Positions 27,347 to 35,729 of a stretch of DNA of 64,000 bases are shown piece by piece. Source of the stretch: Saccharopolyspora spinosa NRRL 18395 (lineage in GTDB: Bacteria > Actinomycetota > Actinomycetes > Mycobacteriales > Pseudonocardiaceae); assembly GCF_000194155.1 (NCBI RefSeq), contig NZ_GL877883.1:355486-419485 (forward strand). Direction: 5' to 3'. A program made the translations under genes and the position numbers. Numbering within the stretch: the stretch's first letter is position 1; each line of letters begins with the position of its first letter. The notes below the pieces were generated by a model. It did no database searches. It saw nothing but the letters and a program-made list of their open reading frames with translations, and was not told the origin of the DNA.

Positions 27347-28332
27347 GCGAGACCGTGCGCGCCGGCCTCGCCGCGCCGATCGATCGGCAACGTAGCCACC
27401 GTCCGATGGGTTTCGAGGTCGATGACGGAGACCGTTGAGGACGCGACGGCGGAAACGTAGGCGCGCGTGCCGTCGGGCGAGGACGCGATGGTGAGCGGGA
27501 AGGTGCCCACCTCGACGCTACCGAGCGGTTCGTAGGTGCCCGGCGCGTAGCCCAGCAGCCGCCCGGGTTCCTGCCGGCCGAACGGCGAGCCGCCGGCGAA
27601 CCGGGACTCGCCGATGAGCAGGACCCCGGCACTGGTGATGTGGACCGGGAGCACCAGCCCCTCGGTGGGGATCGTCCGGACGACGGCGTTGGTCTCGGTG
27701 TCGATCACCTCGATGCTGGTCGGCGCGTCGAGCCCGGCCTTCGGCGTGGCCACGCAGATGTGCTTGCCGTCCGGGGTGGCGGCGATGCCTTCGCTGCCCG
27801 GTACCGGCACCTGGTGCACCAGCCGGTCGGTCTCCAGGTCGACCACCGAGACGAACGGGGCTTCCTTGTTGCTGGCGTAACCGCGACGCCCATCCGGTGT
27901 GATCACGAACCAGTGCGGGCCCGGCGCTCCGGTGTCGATGCGTCCGACCTGCTTGCGGGTCTTCGTGTCGAGCACGAGCACGCCGCCCGGTCCCGCGGGC
28001 CCGGCCTCGACGCTGACGTACAGCCGCCGGTTCTCGGCGTCCAGCGCCAGGCCGTGCGGGCCGTGCTCCGGCGCGAGGTCGACGACATCGACGACCTCGC
28101 GCGCATCGGCGTCGATGACCACTATCTCGTGGGCTCGGCCGCTGTTCTCGTCGTAGTAACCCGAGCGGTAGGTGATCGTGCAGTACAGCACCCGGTGCTC
28201 GGGATCGAAGCAGAGCTCGTGCGGTTCCGAGGGCAGTTCGAGGATGCCGAGCGGCTGGTAGGTGATCGCGTCGAAGAAGCTCGCGGTGGGGCCGCTCTGG
28301 CTGACCACTACCAGCACGTCGCCGTTGCGCAT
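27310..28332 (-). CDS. YVTN-type beta-propeller protein
   Basis: 340 aa from ATG 28332. Repeated blades contain HELCFDPEHRVLYCTITYRS, PHGLALDAENRRLYVSVEAG, IAATPDGKHICVATPKAG and VSVIDLETHRTVATLPI, as in YncE/surface-antigen propellers. No signal peptide is evident, so it may be cytosolic. It is divergent from the LysR gene at 28509, which may regulate it. Function is unknown. Confidence 0.82.
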   Translation of the reverse strand: MRNGDVLVVVSQSGPTASFFDAITYQPLGILELPSEPHELCFDPEHRVLYCTITYRSGYYDENSGRAHEIVVIDADAREVVDVVDLAPEHGPHGLALDAENRRLYVSVEAGPAGPGGVLVLDTKTRKQVGRIDTGAPGPHWFVITPDGRRGYASNKEAPFVSVVDLETDRLVHQVPVPGSEGIAATPDGKHICVATPKAGLDAPTSIEVIDTETNAVVRTIPTEGLVLPVHITSAGVLLIGESRFAGGSPFGRQEPGRLLGYAPGTYEPLGSVEVGTFPLTIASSPDGTRAYVSAVASSTVSVIDLETHRTVATLPIDRRGEAGAHGLAYIPAGRGCLGS

Positions 28333-28508
28333 CGGTCGGTTCTCCTCAGGTCGAGAGGCGCCCGCTGGTGCGGGATCATCTCCACCTTGGGCCGGGAAAA
28401 TCGTTGCCGCGATAGCAAAGTCGGCACGCAACCCTTGCTCGACGCGCAATACTGCTGGTGGCGAACAACCTTCGCGACAACTGTGAGCGACGTCATAGTG
28501 GAGTTTGA

Positions 28509-29426
28509 ATGTCCACGCTGGACTTGAACCTGCTGGTCGCGCTGGATGCGCTGCTGCGCGAGCAAAGCGTGACGCGTGCCGCAGAACAGCTGCAGACCTC
28601 GCCCGCGGCCGTGAGCCGAACGCTCGCCCGGATCCGCCGCGTGCTGCACGACCCGATCCTGGTGCGCGCCGGTCAAGGCATGGTGATGACGCCACGCGCC
28701 GCAGCGATGCGAGACGACGTGCATGCAGTTATCGAGAAAACGCGCGCACTGCTCACTCGCGACGCCCCGTTCGACCCCGCTTCGCTGTCCCGCTCCTTCA
28801 CCTTGCAGGCCAGCGATCTCCTGGTCGACGCACTGACTCCCAGGCTGCTCGCGGCGACCGGCCGCGACGCGCCGGGAGTGACTATGCGGTTCGCTTCCGA
28901 AGCCTCGGAGGGCACTTCCGCCCTGCGCGACGGACTGATCGACGTCGAACTCGGGGTGCTCAAGCACCTCGATCCCGAAACCCGCACGGAACCGTTGATC
29001 TCGCTGCGCCTGGTCGGCGCGGTGCGCTGCGAACATCCGCTGGCTCGCGGTCCGGTCACTCCGCAGCGATTCGGCGCGGCCGAGCACATCAGCGTTTCGC
29101 GGCGCGGTCAGGCGCGAGGGCCGATGGACGAGCGATTGGCCGCGTTGGGAATCCAGCGGCGGGTCTCGGTCGTGCTGCCCAGCCACACCGCCGCACTGCT
29201 GCTTGCCCGGGAGACCGATCTCGTCTGCCTCACAACGGAATCCGCGGCGCGACGTCTCGGCATGCACACCTTCGAAGTACCGTTGGACCTCCCGGCGCCG
29301 GAGGTGGGCATGGCTTGGCACCCCCGCAACGACGCGGACGCGGCCCACCAGTGGCTGCGGGCTCGGATCCGGGATGCCATCGCCAGCCTCGGCGACTCCG
29401 CTTCCACCGGTGCTGCGGCTTCCTGA
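28509..29426 (+). CDS. LysR-family transcriptional regulator
   Basis: 305 aa. The N-terminal winged HTH reads LDLNLLVALDALLREQSVTR, AAEQLQTSPAAVSRTLARIR, and the rest is the periplasmic-binding-like effector domain. LysR proteins usually control a divergent neighbour, here the beta-propeller gene across 176 bp. No operator could be singled out. It resembles the NodD/LeuO-like branch starting LDLNLL. Confidence 0.88.
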   Translation: MSTLDLNLLVALDALLREQSVTRAAEQLQTSPAAVSRTLARIRRVLHDPILVRAGQGMVMTPRAAAMRDDVHAVIEKTRALLTRDAPFDPASLSRSFTLQASDLLVDALTPRLLAATGRDAPGVTMRFASEASEGTSALRDGLIDVELGVLKHLDPETRTEPLISLRLVGAVRCEHPLARGPVTPQRFGAAEHISVSRRGQARGPMDERLAALGIQRRVSVVLPSHTAALLLARETDLVCLTTESAARRLGMHTFEVPLDLPAPEVGMAWHPRNDADAAHQWLRARIRDAIASLGDSASTGAAAS

Positions 29427-29507
29427 CCAATCCTCTCCAGGCACCTCCCCTCCGGGCACCGCGAGTTAGTTCGCCTCGCATGCGGTGGGTCCGCGAGGAT
29501 CGCGTCC

Positions 29508-29889
29508 GTGGAATCCGGTGCTGATCAGCCTTTGCCGGGGCCATTCGTCGGGACCAGTGCGGTCGTGGTTCGCGACGGCCTGGTGCTGTTGGGACGGCGG
29601 TTGGGGGCGCACGACGCCGGGGAATGATCGGTCCCCGGCGGCAAGGACGACCCCGGGGAGCGGGGAGTCACCGGAGAGCGCCGCCGCACGCGAGTTGGCG
29701 GAGGAAACGGGCCTGGTCGCCAACGCCGGCACGCCGATCGGTTGGACCAGCGACGTCTTCGCCGCCGAGGGGCTGCACTTCGTCCCGCTGCACCACCTCG
29801 TGGACCCCACCGGCGAGCCATCGGTCCTCGAACCGGGGAAGGTGGCGGGCCGGAGCGCGAACCCGAATATCGTCCACTTAGGACTATGA
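29508..29889 (+). pseudogene. Nudix hydrolase pseudogene
   Basis: From GTG 29508, GTSAVVVRDGLVLLGRRLGA and AHDAGE run into a TGA where the family has Trp (GEWSVPGGK), and SVPGGKDDPGE continues in the same frame. A 7-nt tandem duplication (CGGGGAG twice, ~29654-29667) then shifts the frame; the rest of the Nudix box, SPESAAARELAEETGLV, is in frame 1. The C-terminal stretch no longer resembles the family. So it has a nonsense codon and a slippage-type duplication. Confidence 0.8.
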
Positions 29890-29905
29890 ACTGCCCGTCA
29901 TCGGA

Positions 29906-32389
29906 TCAGAGCTTGCTGATCGGCACGCTGCCGATCAGCATCAAGCGGACCGTGCCGGAGCTGCCGAAGTCGATCGTCGCGGTGGCCCGTGGTCCCTCAC
30001 CGTCGGTGGACAGCACCGTGCCCAGCCCGTACTTGTCGTGGGTGACCCGGTCACCGGCGGCCAGCTTGATGGCGACGGTGTCCTTCCAGCCCTTCATGCC
30101 GGTGCTGCGCATCCCGCGCGCCGCCAGCCCGGCTTGGGCCGAATCCGAGCCGGCGCGGTCGAAACCGCCACGGCTGCCCCAGGTGCTGCGCACCTGCGGT
30201 GCGGCGCGCTCCGGTTCGATCCGGCGCCAGTGCATCAGCTCGTCCGGGATCTCGGTGAGGAACCGGGAAGCCGGGTTGGTCATCGGCTGCCCCCACGCGG
30301 AACGCATGAGCGCCCGCGACAGGTACAGCCGCTGCCTGGCGCGGGTGATGCCCACGTACGCCAGCCGCCGCTCCTCGGCCAGCTCGGCCGGGTCGCCGAG
30401 CGCCCGCGAGTGCGGGAACACCCCGTCCTCCCAGCCGGTGCAGAACACCACCGGGAACTCCAGGCCCTTCGCGGTGTGCAGGGTCATCAGGGTGACGACC
30501 CCGTCGCCGGATTCGGGCAGCGAGTCCGCGTCCGCCACCAGCGAGACACGCTCCAGGAACGCCGACAGCGAGTCGTCGGCGGGCAGCCCCAGCGCCGCCT
30601 CCTCCGCGTCCTCCGCCGCTGGCACCGCAGCCGCGACCACGGCCTCGGCCGACGGGTCGACCTCGGCCGCGGGCTCGCCGACCGGAGCGCCCGCTTGGAT
30701 CTCGGTGAACTCCCGCGCGACCGTCACGAGCTCGGTCAGGTTCTCCACCCGCGTGGCGTCCTGCGGGTCGTCACTGGCCTCCAGCTCGGCGCGGTAGCCG
30801 GAGCGCTCCAGCACCTGCTCCAGGATCTCGGCGACATCGGACTCCGCCGCGACCGCCTGGAGCTCGTCCAGCAGCGCCACGAAACCCGAGATGGCGTTGC
30901 GCGCCCGGGTGTTGAGCAGCGGGACCTGCCCAGCCGCCGCCTTCCGCAGCGCAGCGGCGAACGAGATCCGCTCCTGCTCGGCGTGCACGGCGACCACGGC
31001 CTCCGCCCGGTCCCCGATGCCGCGCCTCGGCACGTTGAGGATGCGGCGCAAGCTCACCGTGTCGTCCGGGTTGTCCAGCACCCGCAGGTAGGCCAGCGCG
31101 TCCCGCACCTCGCGACGCTCGTAGAAGCGCACCCCGCCGACGACCCGGTACGGCAGGCCCAGCCGGATGAACACCTCCTCGAACACCCGGGACTGGTTGT
31201 TCGTTCGGTAGAACACCGCGATGTCGTTGAACGTCGCGTCGCCCTCGTCCACCAGCCGGTCGATCTCGCCGGCCACGAACGCCGCCTCGTCGTGCTCGTT
31301 GTCCGAGACGTAGCCGACGATCTGCTCGCCGTCCCCGGCGTCGCTCCACAACCGCTTGTCGCGCCGGTTCGGGTTGCGCCGGATCACCGCGTTCGCCGCG
31401 GACAGGATCGTCTGCGTGGAGCGGTAGTTCTGCTCCAGCAGGATCGTCCTGGTCTGCGGGTAGTCGCGCTCGAACTCCTCGATGTTGCGGATCGTCGCGC
31501 CCCGGAAGGCGTAGATCGACTGGTCCGCGTCACCGACCACGCAGAGCTCGGCGGGCTCGATGCCGCTGTCGGTCGCCTCGGTGCCGACCAGCTCACGCAC
31601 CAGCACGTACTGCGCGTGGTTGGTGTCCTGGTACTCGTCGACGAGCACGTGCCGGAAGCGCCGCCGGTAGTACTCCGCGACCGCGGGGTGTTCCTGCAGC
31701 AGTTCGACCGTGCGCATGATCAGATCGTCGAAGTCCATCGCGTTGGAGTCGACGAGCCGGCGCTGGTAGGCGGCGTAGACCTGGGCGACCTTGCGCTCCA
31801 TGTCGTTGCCCACCTGCTCGGCGGCGGTCTCCGGGGACAGCAGTTCGTTCTTCAGGTTCGAGATGTGCACCGCGAGCGTGCGCGCCGGGTAGCGCTTGGA
31901 GTCCAGGTCCTGCTCTCGCGCGATCATGGTGATCAGCCGCCGGGAGTCGTCCGAGTCGTAGATCGAGAAGTTGGACGACAGGCCCAGCGCCTTGGCCTCG
32001 CGGCGCAACACCCGGACGCACATCGAGTGGAACGTCGACACCCACATCACGTTGGCCCGCCGACCCACCAACTCGACGACACGTTCCTTCATCTCGGCCG
32101 CGGCCTTGTTGGTGAAGGTGATCGCCATGATCTGGCCCGGGTGCGCGCCCCCCGCCAGCAGGTACGCGATCCGATTAGTCAGGACCCGCGTCTTGCCCGA
32201 CCCGGCACCCGCCACCACCAGCAGCGGCGAGCCGGTGTGCACCACGGCGTCGCGCTGCTGCGGGTTCAGACCAGCGAGCAGGGTGTCCGGATCCGGACCG
32301 GACCGCGAGGCGCGCCCGGATTCGTCCGATTGCAGCGATCCGTGCGGCGGTAGATCGCTCTGCCACTGGAGGTCGAGTGGGGTGCTCAT
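29906..32389 (-). CDS. pcrA: ATP-dependent DNA helicase PcrA/UvrD1 (superfamily 1)
   Basis: 827 aa. LNPQQRDAVVHTGSPLLVVA is the Q motif, AGAGSGKTRVLTNRIAYLL the Walker A, VLVDEYQDTNHAQYVLV the DExx motif, VGDADQSIYAFRGA motif III, and VTLMTLHTAKGLEFPVVF and RLAYVGITRARQRLYL motifs V-VI. The C-terminus (TLEDGDRVTHDKYGLGTVLS-like) is a Tudor-type RNA polymerase-binding domain. It acts in nucleotide-excision repair and replication-conflict resolution. It occupies the Rv0949 position. Confidence 0.95.
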   Translation of the reverse strand: MSTPLDLQWQSDLPPHGSLQSDESGRASRSGPDPDTLLAGLNPQQRDAVVHTGSPLLVVAGAGSGKTRVLTNRIAYLLAGGAHPGQIMAITFTNKAAAEMKERVVELVGRRANVMWVSTFHSMCVRVLRREAKALGLSSNFSIYDSDDSRRLITMIAREQDLDSKRYPARTLAVHISNLKNELLSPETAAEQVGNDMERKVAQVYAAYQRRLVDSNAMDFDDLIMRTVELLQEHPAVAEYYRRRFRHVLVDEYQDTNHAQYVLVRELVGTEATDSGIEPAELCVVGDADQSIYAFRGATIRNIEEFERDYPQTRTILLEQNYRSTQTILSAANAVIRRNPNRRDKRLWSDAGDGEQIVGYVSDNEHDEAAFVAGEIDRLVDEGDATFNDIAVFYRTNNQSRVFEEVFIRLGLPYRVVGGVRFYERREVRDALAYLRVLDNPDDTVSLRRILNVPRRGIGDRAEAVVAVHAEQERISFAAALRKAAAGQVPLLNTRARNAISGFVALLDELQAVAAESDVAEILEQVLERSGYRAELEASDDPQDATRVENLTELVTVAREFTEIQAGAPVGEPAAEVDPSAEAVVAAAVPAAEDAEEAALGLPADDSLSAFLERVSLVADADSLPESGDGVVTLMTLHTAKGLEFPVVFCTGWEDGVFPHSRALGDPAELAEERRLAYVGITRARQRLYLSRALMRSAWGQPMTNPASRFLTEIPDELMHWRRIEPERAAPQVRSTWGSRGGFDRAGSDSAQAGLAARGMRSTGMKGWKDTVAIKLAAGDRVTHDKYGLGTVLSTDGEGPRATATIDFGSSGTVRLMLIGSVPISKL

Positions 32390-32769
32390 CGTTGCTCCAC
32401 GTTACCGGCGAGCCCAGACAAAACCCGAATCCCGGTGCCCGGGGCTACAGATCGCACCGCCGCACGAGCCGGTCCGCGCGGCTCCAAGCCGCTGCACCGG
32501 CTGCAGCTGCCTGGGCGGATGATGCGTCGAGCATGGCAGCGGCGGCTGTTGCCCTTGTGACGAAGGGAAAGCAGCTCCGCCGTGCCCAACGCAGTCCCCG
32601 CAGTCCCCGCATCGGCCCCACTGGTAGGCCCCGCCGACCTGCCCGGACCGCCCCTTGGACCCCGAAAGGTTCAGGGGGCAGCCAGGGGATACCCGGATCC
32701 GCCCCGCGCAGCAGGCCTGGACGGTGAATTCCGACCGCCGTACCCGCCACAAAACGGAATGAGCCGCAC
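32390..32769. other. Divergent region between pcrA and dedA, no gene seen
   Basis: 380 nt upstream of both genes. Short frames exist but none has a family match or convincing start. I cannot assign promoter elements. Confidence 0.4.
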
Positions 32770-33471
32770 ATGGAGTGGGTCAACCAGATCGATGCCGCGA
32801 TCCGGGACGTCATCGCGTGGGCCGCGACGCTGAACCCGTGGCTGTGCGTGCTGCTGGCCCTGGTCCTGCTCTCATTGGAAACCTCCATTTTCATCGGCTT
32901 GTTGGTCCCGGGCGAAGCAACGCTGCTGCTCACCGTCGCCGTCTTGGGCGTCAGGTGGGCACCGGCACTGTTCGCCGCGGCGGTGGTGGGCAACGTCATC
33001 GGGCAGAGCGGGGGCTGCTGGCTGGGCCGCCTGATCGGCCCCGGGCTCCGCAACACGTGGGCCGGGCGCAAGATCGGCGCACACCGCTGGCAGGCCGCCG
33101 AGGCGGTCGTGCAGGACACCGGCGGGCGCGCGATGATCACGACGCGCTTCGTCGCCGTGGTGCACGCCGTGGTCCCGGCCGTGGTGGGCACCTTGCGGTT
33201 GCCGTTCCGCCGCTTCCTGGGGCTCTCGGCGTTCGGCGCCGTGTTGTGGGCGGGGGCGCAGACCGCCGTCGCGGTGGCGCTCGGCGAGGCCGCCCGGGCG
33301 GTCGGCTACGGCTGGACGGTGCTGGCGTTGACTTGTGCGGGCGGCGTGGCGGCGGGCGTCGTCGTGATCCGCAGCACGCGTCGGCAGTCCGCTCGACGAG
33401 CTGCCGAGCTGGTCGACGTCGAGCCCGGTCGGGGTGCCGTTCGGGGTGCCGGTGGGCACGAGGTTCGGTAG
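32770..33471 (+). CDS. DedA-family membrane protein
   Basis: 233 aa. WLCVLLALVLLSLETSIFIG, LLVPGEATLLLTVAVLGV (the PGE motif of DedA), GQSGGCWLGRLIGPGL and ITTRFVAVVHAVVPAVVGT (R-F...P...G) are diagnostic. DedA proteins are half-transporters that move undecaprenyl phosphate or other lipids across the membrane. The C-terminal ~35 residues are hydrophilic and basic. It does not appear to be co-transcribed with chorismate mutase, as the leader region intervenes. Confidence 0.85.
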   Translation: MEWVNQIDAAIRDVIAWAATLNPWLCVLLALVLLSLETSIFIGLLVPGEATLLLTVAVLGVRWAPALFAAAVVGNVIGQSGGCWLGRLIGPGLRNTWAGRKIGAHRWQAAEAVVQDTGGRAMITTRFVAVVHAVVPAVVGTLRLPFRRFLGLSAFGAVLWAGAQTAVAVALGEAARAVGYGWTVLALTCAGGVAAGVVVIRSTRRQSARRAAELVDVEPGRGAVRGAGGHEVR

Positions 33472-33548
33472 TCATGGCTCCAAGATCCACGCCGGCCCCG
33501 CCGCAATCCAGGGGAATAACTCGAACTGGTGATCGAATTGATTGGAGT

Positions 33549-33568
33549 CCACTCGTTGGAATGAGTGG
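33549..33568 (+). promoter_or_regulatory. Inverted repeat upstream of the chorismate mutase leader
   Basis: CCACTC (33549-33554) and GAGTGG (33563-33568) separated by 8 nt. It lies ~30 bp before a -10-like TATGGC (33597-33602), so it may be an operator. No family can be assigned. Confidence 0.35.
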
Positions 33569-33613
33569 CCCACGTCACAGCAAACGGGATGCCAGCTATG
33601 GCAGACTGAGCGC

Positions 33614-33676
33614 GTGCAAACGCAGACTTACGAGTTTTTCTACGGGACCGGGAGTCCGGTGCCCGTAGCTGCGTGA
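33614..33676 (+). CDS. Putative leader peptide of the chorismate mutase gene (20 aa)
   Basis: GTG at 33614 opens a 20-codon frame ending at TGA 33674-33676. Its codons 6-10 read Tyr-Glu-Phe-Phe-Tyr (33629-33643), so four of five are aromatic end products of the chorismate branch, in a genome where UUU is rare. A weak ribosome-binding site (GAG at 33608-33610) precedes it, and a -10-like TATGGC ends 12 nt upstream. The codon cluster runs straight into hairpin 33640-33668. This is the arrangement of attenuator leaders such as pheA in enteric bacteria. Function is inferred; nothing but sequence supports it. Confidence 0.6.
   Translation: MQTQTYEFFYGTGSPVPVAA
33640..33668 (+). promoter_or_regulatory. 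Leader hairpin 1 (pause or anti-antiterminator candidate)
   Basis: CTACGGGACCGG (33640-33651) pairs with CCGGTGCCCGTAG (33656-33668), 12 pairs with a single bulged G and a 4-nt loop. Its 5' arm begins inside the second Phe codon, so a ribosome stalled on the Phe/Tyr codons would prevent it. The 3' end CGTAG is complementary to CTACG at 33690-33694, next to hairpin 2. Confidence 0.6.
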
Positions 33677-33694
33677 GCTCAAAATCCCACTACG

Positions 33695-33723
33695 ACGCCC
33701 CGGGGTCCTCGGACTCGGGGCGT
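33695..33723 (+). terminator. Leader hairpin 2 (attenuator terminator candidate)
   Basis: ACGCCCCG (33695-33702) pairs with CGGGGCGT (33716-33723), and inner GTCC/GGAC can extend it. It lies between the leader peptide stop and the chorismate mutase ATG. No U tract follows, which is common for actinobacterial terminators. Confidence 0.5.
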
Positions 33724-33773
33724 TCGCGCGTTCCGGGGCTGGGGCAGGGGCCGAAGCCGGAGGACAACGCCCG

Positions 33774-34079
33774 ATGAACGCCACTGTGGACGGTGACCAG
33801 CAGCAGTCCGAGTCCGCCTCGGCCAAGCAGGCCGCCGCGGAGGCCATCAGCAACTTCCGCGAGGAGATCGATCACCTGGACGCCGAGATCCTGCGCCTGG
33901 TCAAGCGCCGCGCCGAGGTTTCCCGACAGGTCGGCCAGGCCCGGATGGCGGCTGGTGGACCCCGCATCGTCTACAACCGCGAGATGGACGTGCTCGCGCG
34001 CTACCGGGAGCTCGGGCCGGAAGGCCGCGAACTCGCGATGATCCTGCTGCGCCTGGGCCGCGGCCGTCTCGGCCACTGA
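33774..34079 (+). CDS. AroQ-class chorismate mutase
   Basis: 101 aa from ATG 33774, with GGAGGA upstream. An all-helical AroQ delta domain: ISNFREEIDHLDAEILRLVK, RRAEVSRQVGQARMAAGGPR and VYNREMDVLARYRELG. Arg, Lys and Glu residues of these helices form the active site. It converts chorismate to prephenate, the first step to Phe and Tyr. Mycobacterial homologue Rv0948c is weak alone and is activated by DAHP synthase through its C-terminus; the C-terminal LLRLGRGRLGH here is similar. Regulation is probably by the leader described at 33614-33723. Confidence 0.9.
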   Translation: MNATVDGDQQQSESASAKQAAAEAISNFREEIDHLDAEILRLVKRRAEVSRQVGQARMAAGGPRIVYNREMDVLARYRELGPEGRELAMILLRLGRGRLGH

Positions 34080-34198
34080 CGAACCCACGACGCAGGCGCA
34101 GTCGTCGGTCGTGCGCACCCCCAACGCGTCCACGACCGGACGAGACCCACCTGCCCAAAGCGGCACCGGCGGATCCCACCGGTGCCGCAGCGGGGAGC

Positions 34199-34993
34199 TC
34201 AGTGCGCGGTCCAGCCGCCGTCGATCGGGAACGAGGCGCCGGTGATCGACGTCGTGCCCGGTCCGCACAACCACACCGCGAGCTCGGCGACCTCGACCGG
34301 TTCCACCAGGCGTTTGATCGGCGTGCGGGCCAGCAGCACGTCCTCGACGACCTGGTCCTCCGGCACCCGGAGCAGCTCCGCCTGCTCCGCGACTTGGCGC
34401 TCCACCAACGGGGTCCGCGCGAAACCCGGGCAGACGCAGTTGGATGTCACGCCGTGGGGCGCACCCTCCAGCGCGGTCGTCTTGGACAGCCCTTCGATCG
34501 CGTGCTTCGCGGTCACGTAGGCACTCTTGAACGGCGAGGCGCGCAGACCGTGCACGGATGAGATGTTGATGATCCGCCCCCAGCCCCGGTCGTACATTCC
34601 CGGCAGCGCGGCACGCACGATCCGGAACGGCGCCTCCACCATCACCCGCAGCATCGTGCTGAAGGTGTCCGCCGGGAACCGGTGGATCGGCGCGACGTGC
34701 TGGAAGCCCGCGTTGTTGACCACGATGTCCGCCTGGGCGCCCAACTCCGCGGCGGCGTCGAGGTCGACGAGGTCGACGACTCTGGCCTCGGCGCCGATCT
34801 CGGCCGCGACCGCCTCGACCCCTTCCGCCCGGTCCACCGCGACCACCTCGGCCCCGGCGTCGGCCAATCGGCGGGCGACCGCCGCGCCGATCCCGCTCGC
34901 CGCGCCCGTGACCACTGCTCGTTTGTCCCCCAGGTCCAGGCCGCTGGATCGCGCAGAGCTCGCACCAACCGACCCGGCCAACCGATCGCTCAT
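34199..34993 (-). CDS. SDR-family 3-hydroxybutyrate dehydrogenase
   Basis: 264 aa. Classical short-chain dehydrogenase: VVTGAASGIGAAVARRLADA (NAD-binding), DIVVNNAGFQHVAPIHRFP, IINISSVHGLRASPFKSAYV, then YVTAKHAIEG (catalytic Tyr-x3-Lys) and CPGFARTPLVERQVAEQAEL. The HGL...PFKSAY and the final GASFPIDGGWTAH are typical of D-3-hydroxybutyrate dehydrogenase (BdhA), which oxidises 3-hydroxybutyrate to acetoacetate. The product assignment is strong at subfamily level, not proven. It converges on chorismate mutase. Confidence 0.85.
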   Translation of the reverse strand: MSDRLAGSVGASSARSSGLDLGDKRAVVTGAASGIGAAVARRLADAGAEVVAVDRAEGVEAVAAEIGAEARVVDLVDLDAAAELGAQADIVVNNAGFQHVAPIHRFPADTFSTMLRVMVEAPFRIVRAALPGMYDRGWGRIINISSVHGLRASPFKSAYVTAKHAIEGLSKTTALEGAPHGVTSNCVCPGFARTPLVERQVAEQAELLRVPEDQVVEDVLLARTPIKRLVEPVEVAELAVWLCGPGTTSITGASFPIDGGWTAH

Positions 34994-35223
34994 AGCCTGA
35001 GAACCTAGGGCGTGAGTCCAGTCTCAATCCAGGCCAAACCACAACCTTTTCCGCCTGCCACCGCGGCGATGCTGCTGACCGGGCGTTTTCCGCAGTAGTG
35101 CGTTCGGCGGAACTTCCGACGCCACCCCGGAACCCCCGGCGTTCGGCTACCTGCAGCAGCCTGCGAGGTATATCCGGGATATCACCCATACCGGGCACGG
35201 GGGAAACAAGGCAGACTGTGGTC

Positions 35224-35538
35224 ATGGTTCTCGGTCTAGTGGCCTTTCTCGTGACACTGGCCGGCGTGCTCGTAGCCGCCGGACACGCGGGCTACCTCGC
35301 CATGCTGACTTCGGCTGCGAAGAAGCGCGCAGGCGGCCAGCCCGCCGTCGACTTCGCCCGGAAGCGGTTCCCGATCGCCGGGGTCGGCCTGGGCGTGACC
35401 CTGCTGGCACTGCTGATCAGCATCGGCGACTCGCCCAGCGCGGACATCGTCGCGATCCTGCTCGGCGGGGGCGGCGGCGTCGCCTCGCTGAAGGCGCTGC
35501 AGTCCACGCAGGGCAAGTTCCGCAAGGGGCAGTTCTGA
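35224..35538 (+). CDS. Small membrane protein of unknown function
   Basis: 104 aa from ATG 35224 (a GTG at 35218 is an alternative). Two clear helices (VLGLVAFLVTLAGVLVAAGH and IAGVGLGVTLLALLISIG) and a shorter third (DIVAILLGGGGGVASLKAL), with a basic loop between the first two. No family recognised. The end QSTQGKFRKGQF is basic and probably cytosolic. Confidence 0.7.
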   Translation: MVLGLVAFLVTLAGVLVAAGHAGYLAMLTSAAKKRAGGQPAVDFARKRFPIAGVGLGVTLLALLISIGDSPSADIVAILLGGGGGVASLKALQSTQGKFRKGQF

Positions 35539-35717
35539 TCGACGCTCGGGGTCGCGTCGCGCGGTGACGGCTGGCGCCGGGCGTGATGAAGCACGCCGCG
35601 CGCCTATCCGCGCGAGCAACAGTGGGCCTTTCACCCGCACCGCAGCGCACCGAAATGCCTTTTGGTCACAATGAGTAGTTGTTCGACCCCGCACCGGAGT
35701 CGTGGCGCCTGTCCCCC

Positions 35718-35723
35718 TAGGCT
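35718..35723 (+). promoter_or_regulatory. -10 element of a leaderless PIG-L transcript
   Basis: TAGGCT ends 6 nt before the ATG at 35730, placing the expected transcription start on the A of the start codon. Confidence 0.5.
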
Positions 35724-35729
35724 GTGACC

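Noticed and set aside
32582-32833. Short Pro-rich ORF upstream of dedA
   Set aside because: No ribosome-binding site, overlaps the dedA start, low-complexity composition; probably chance.
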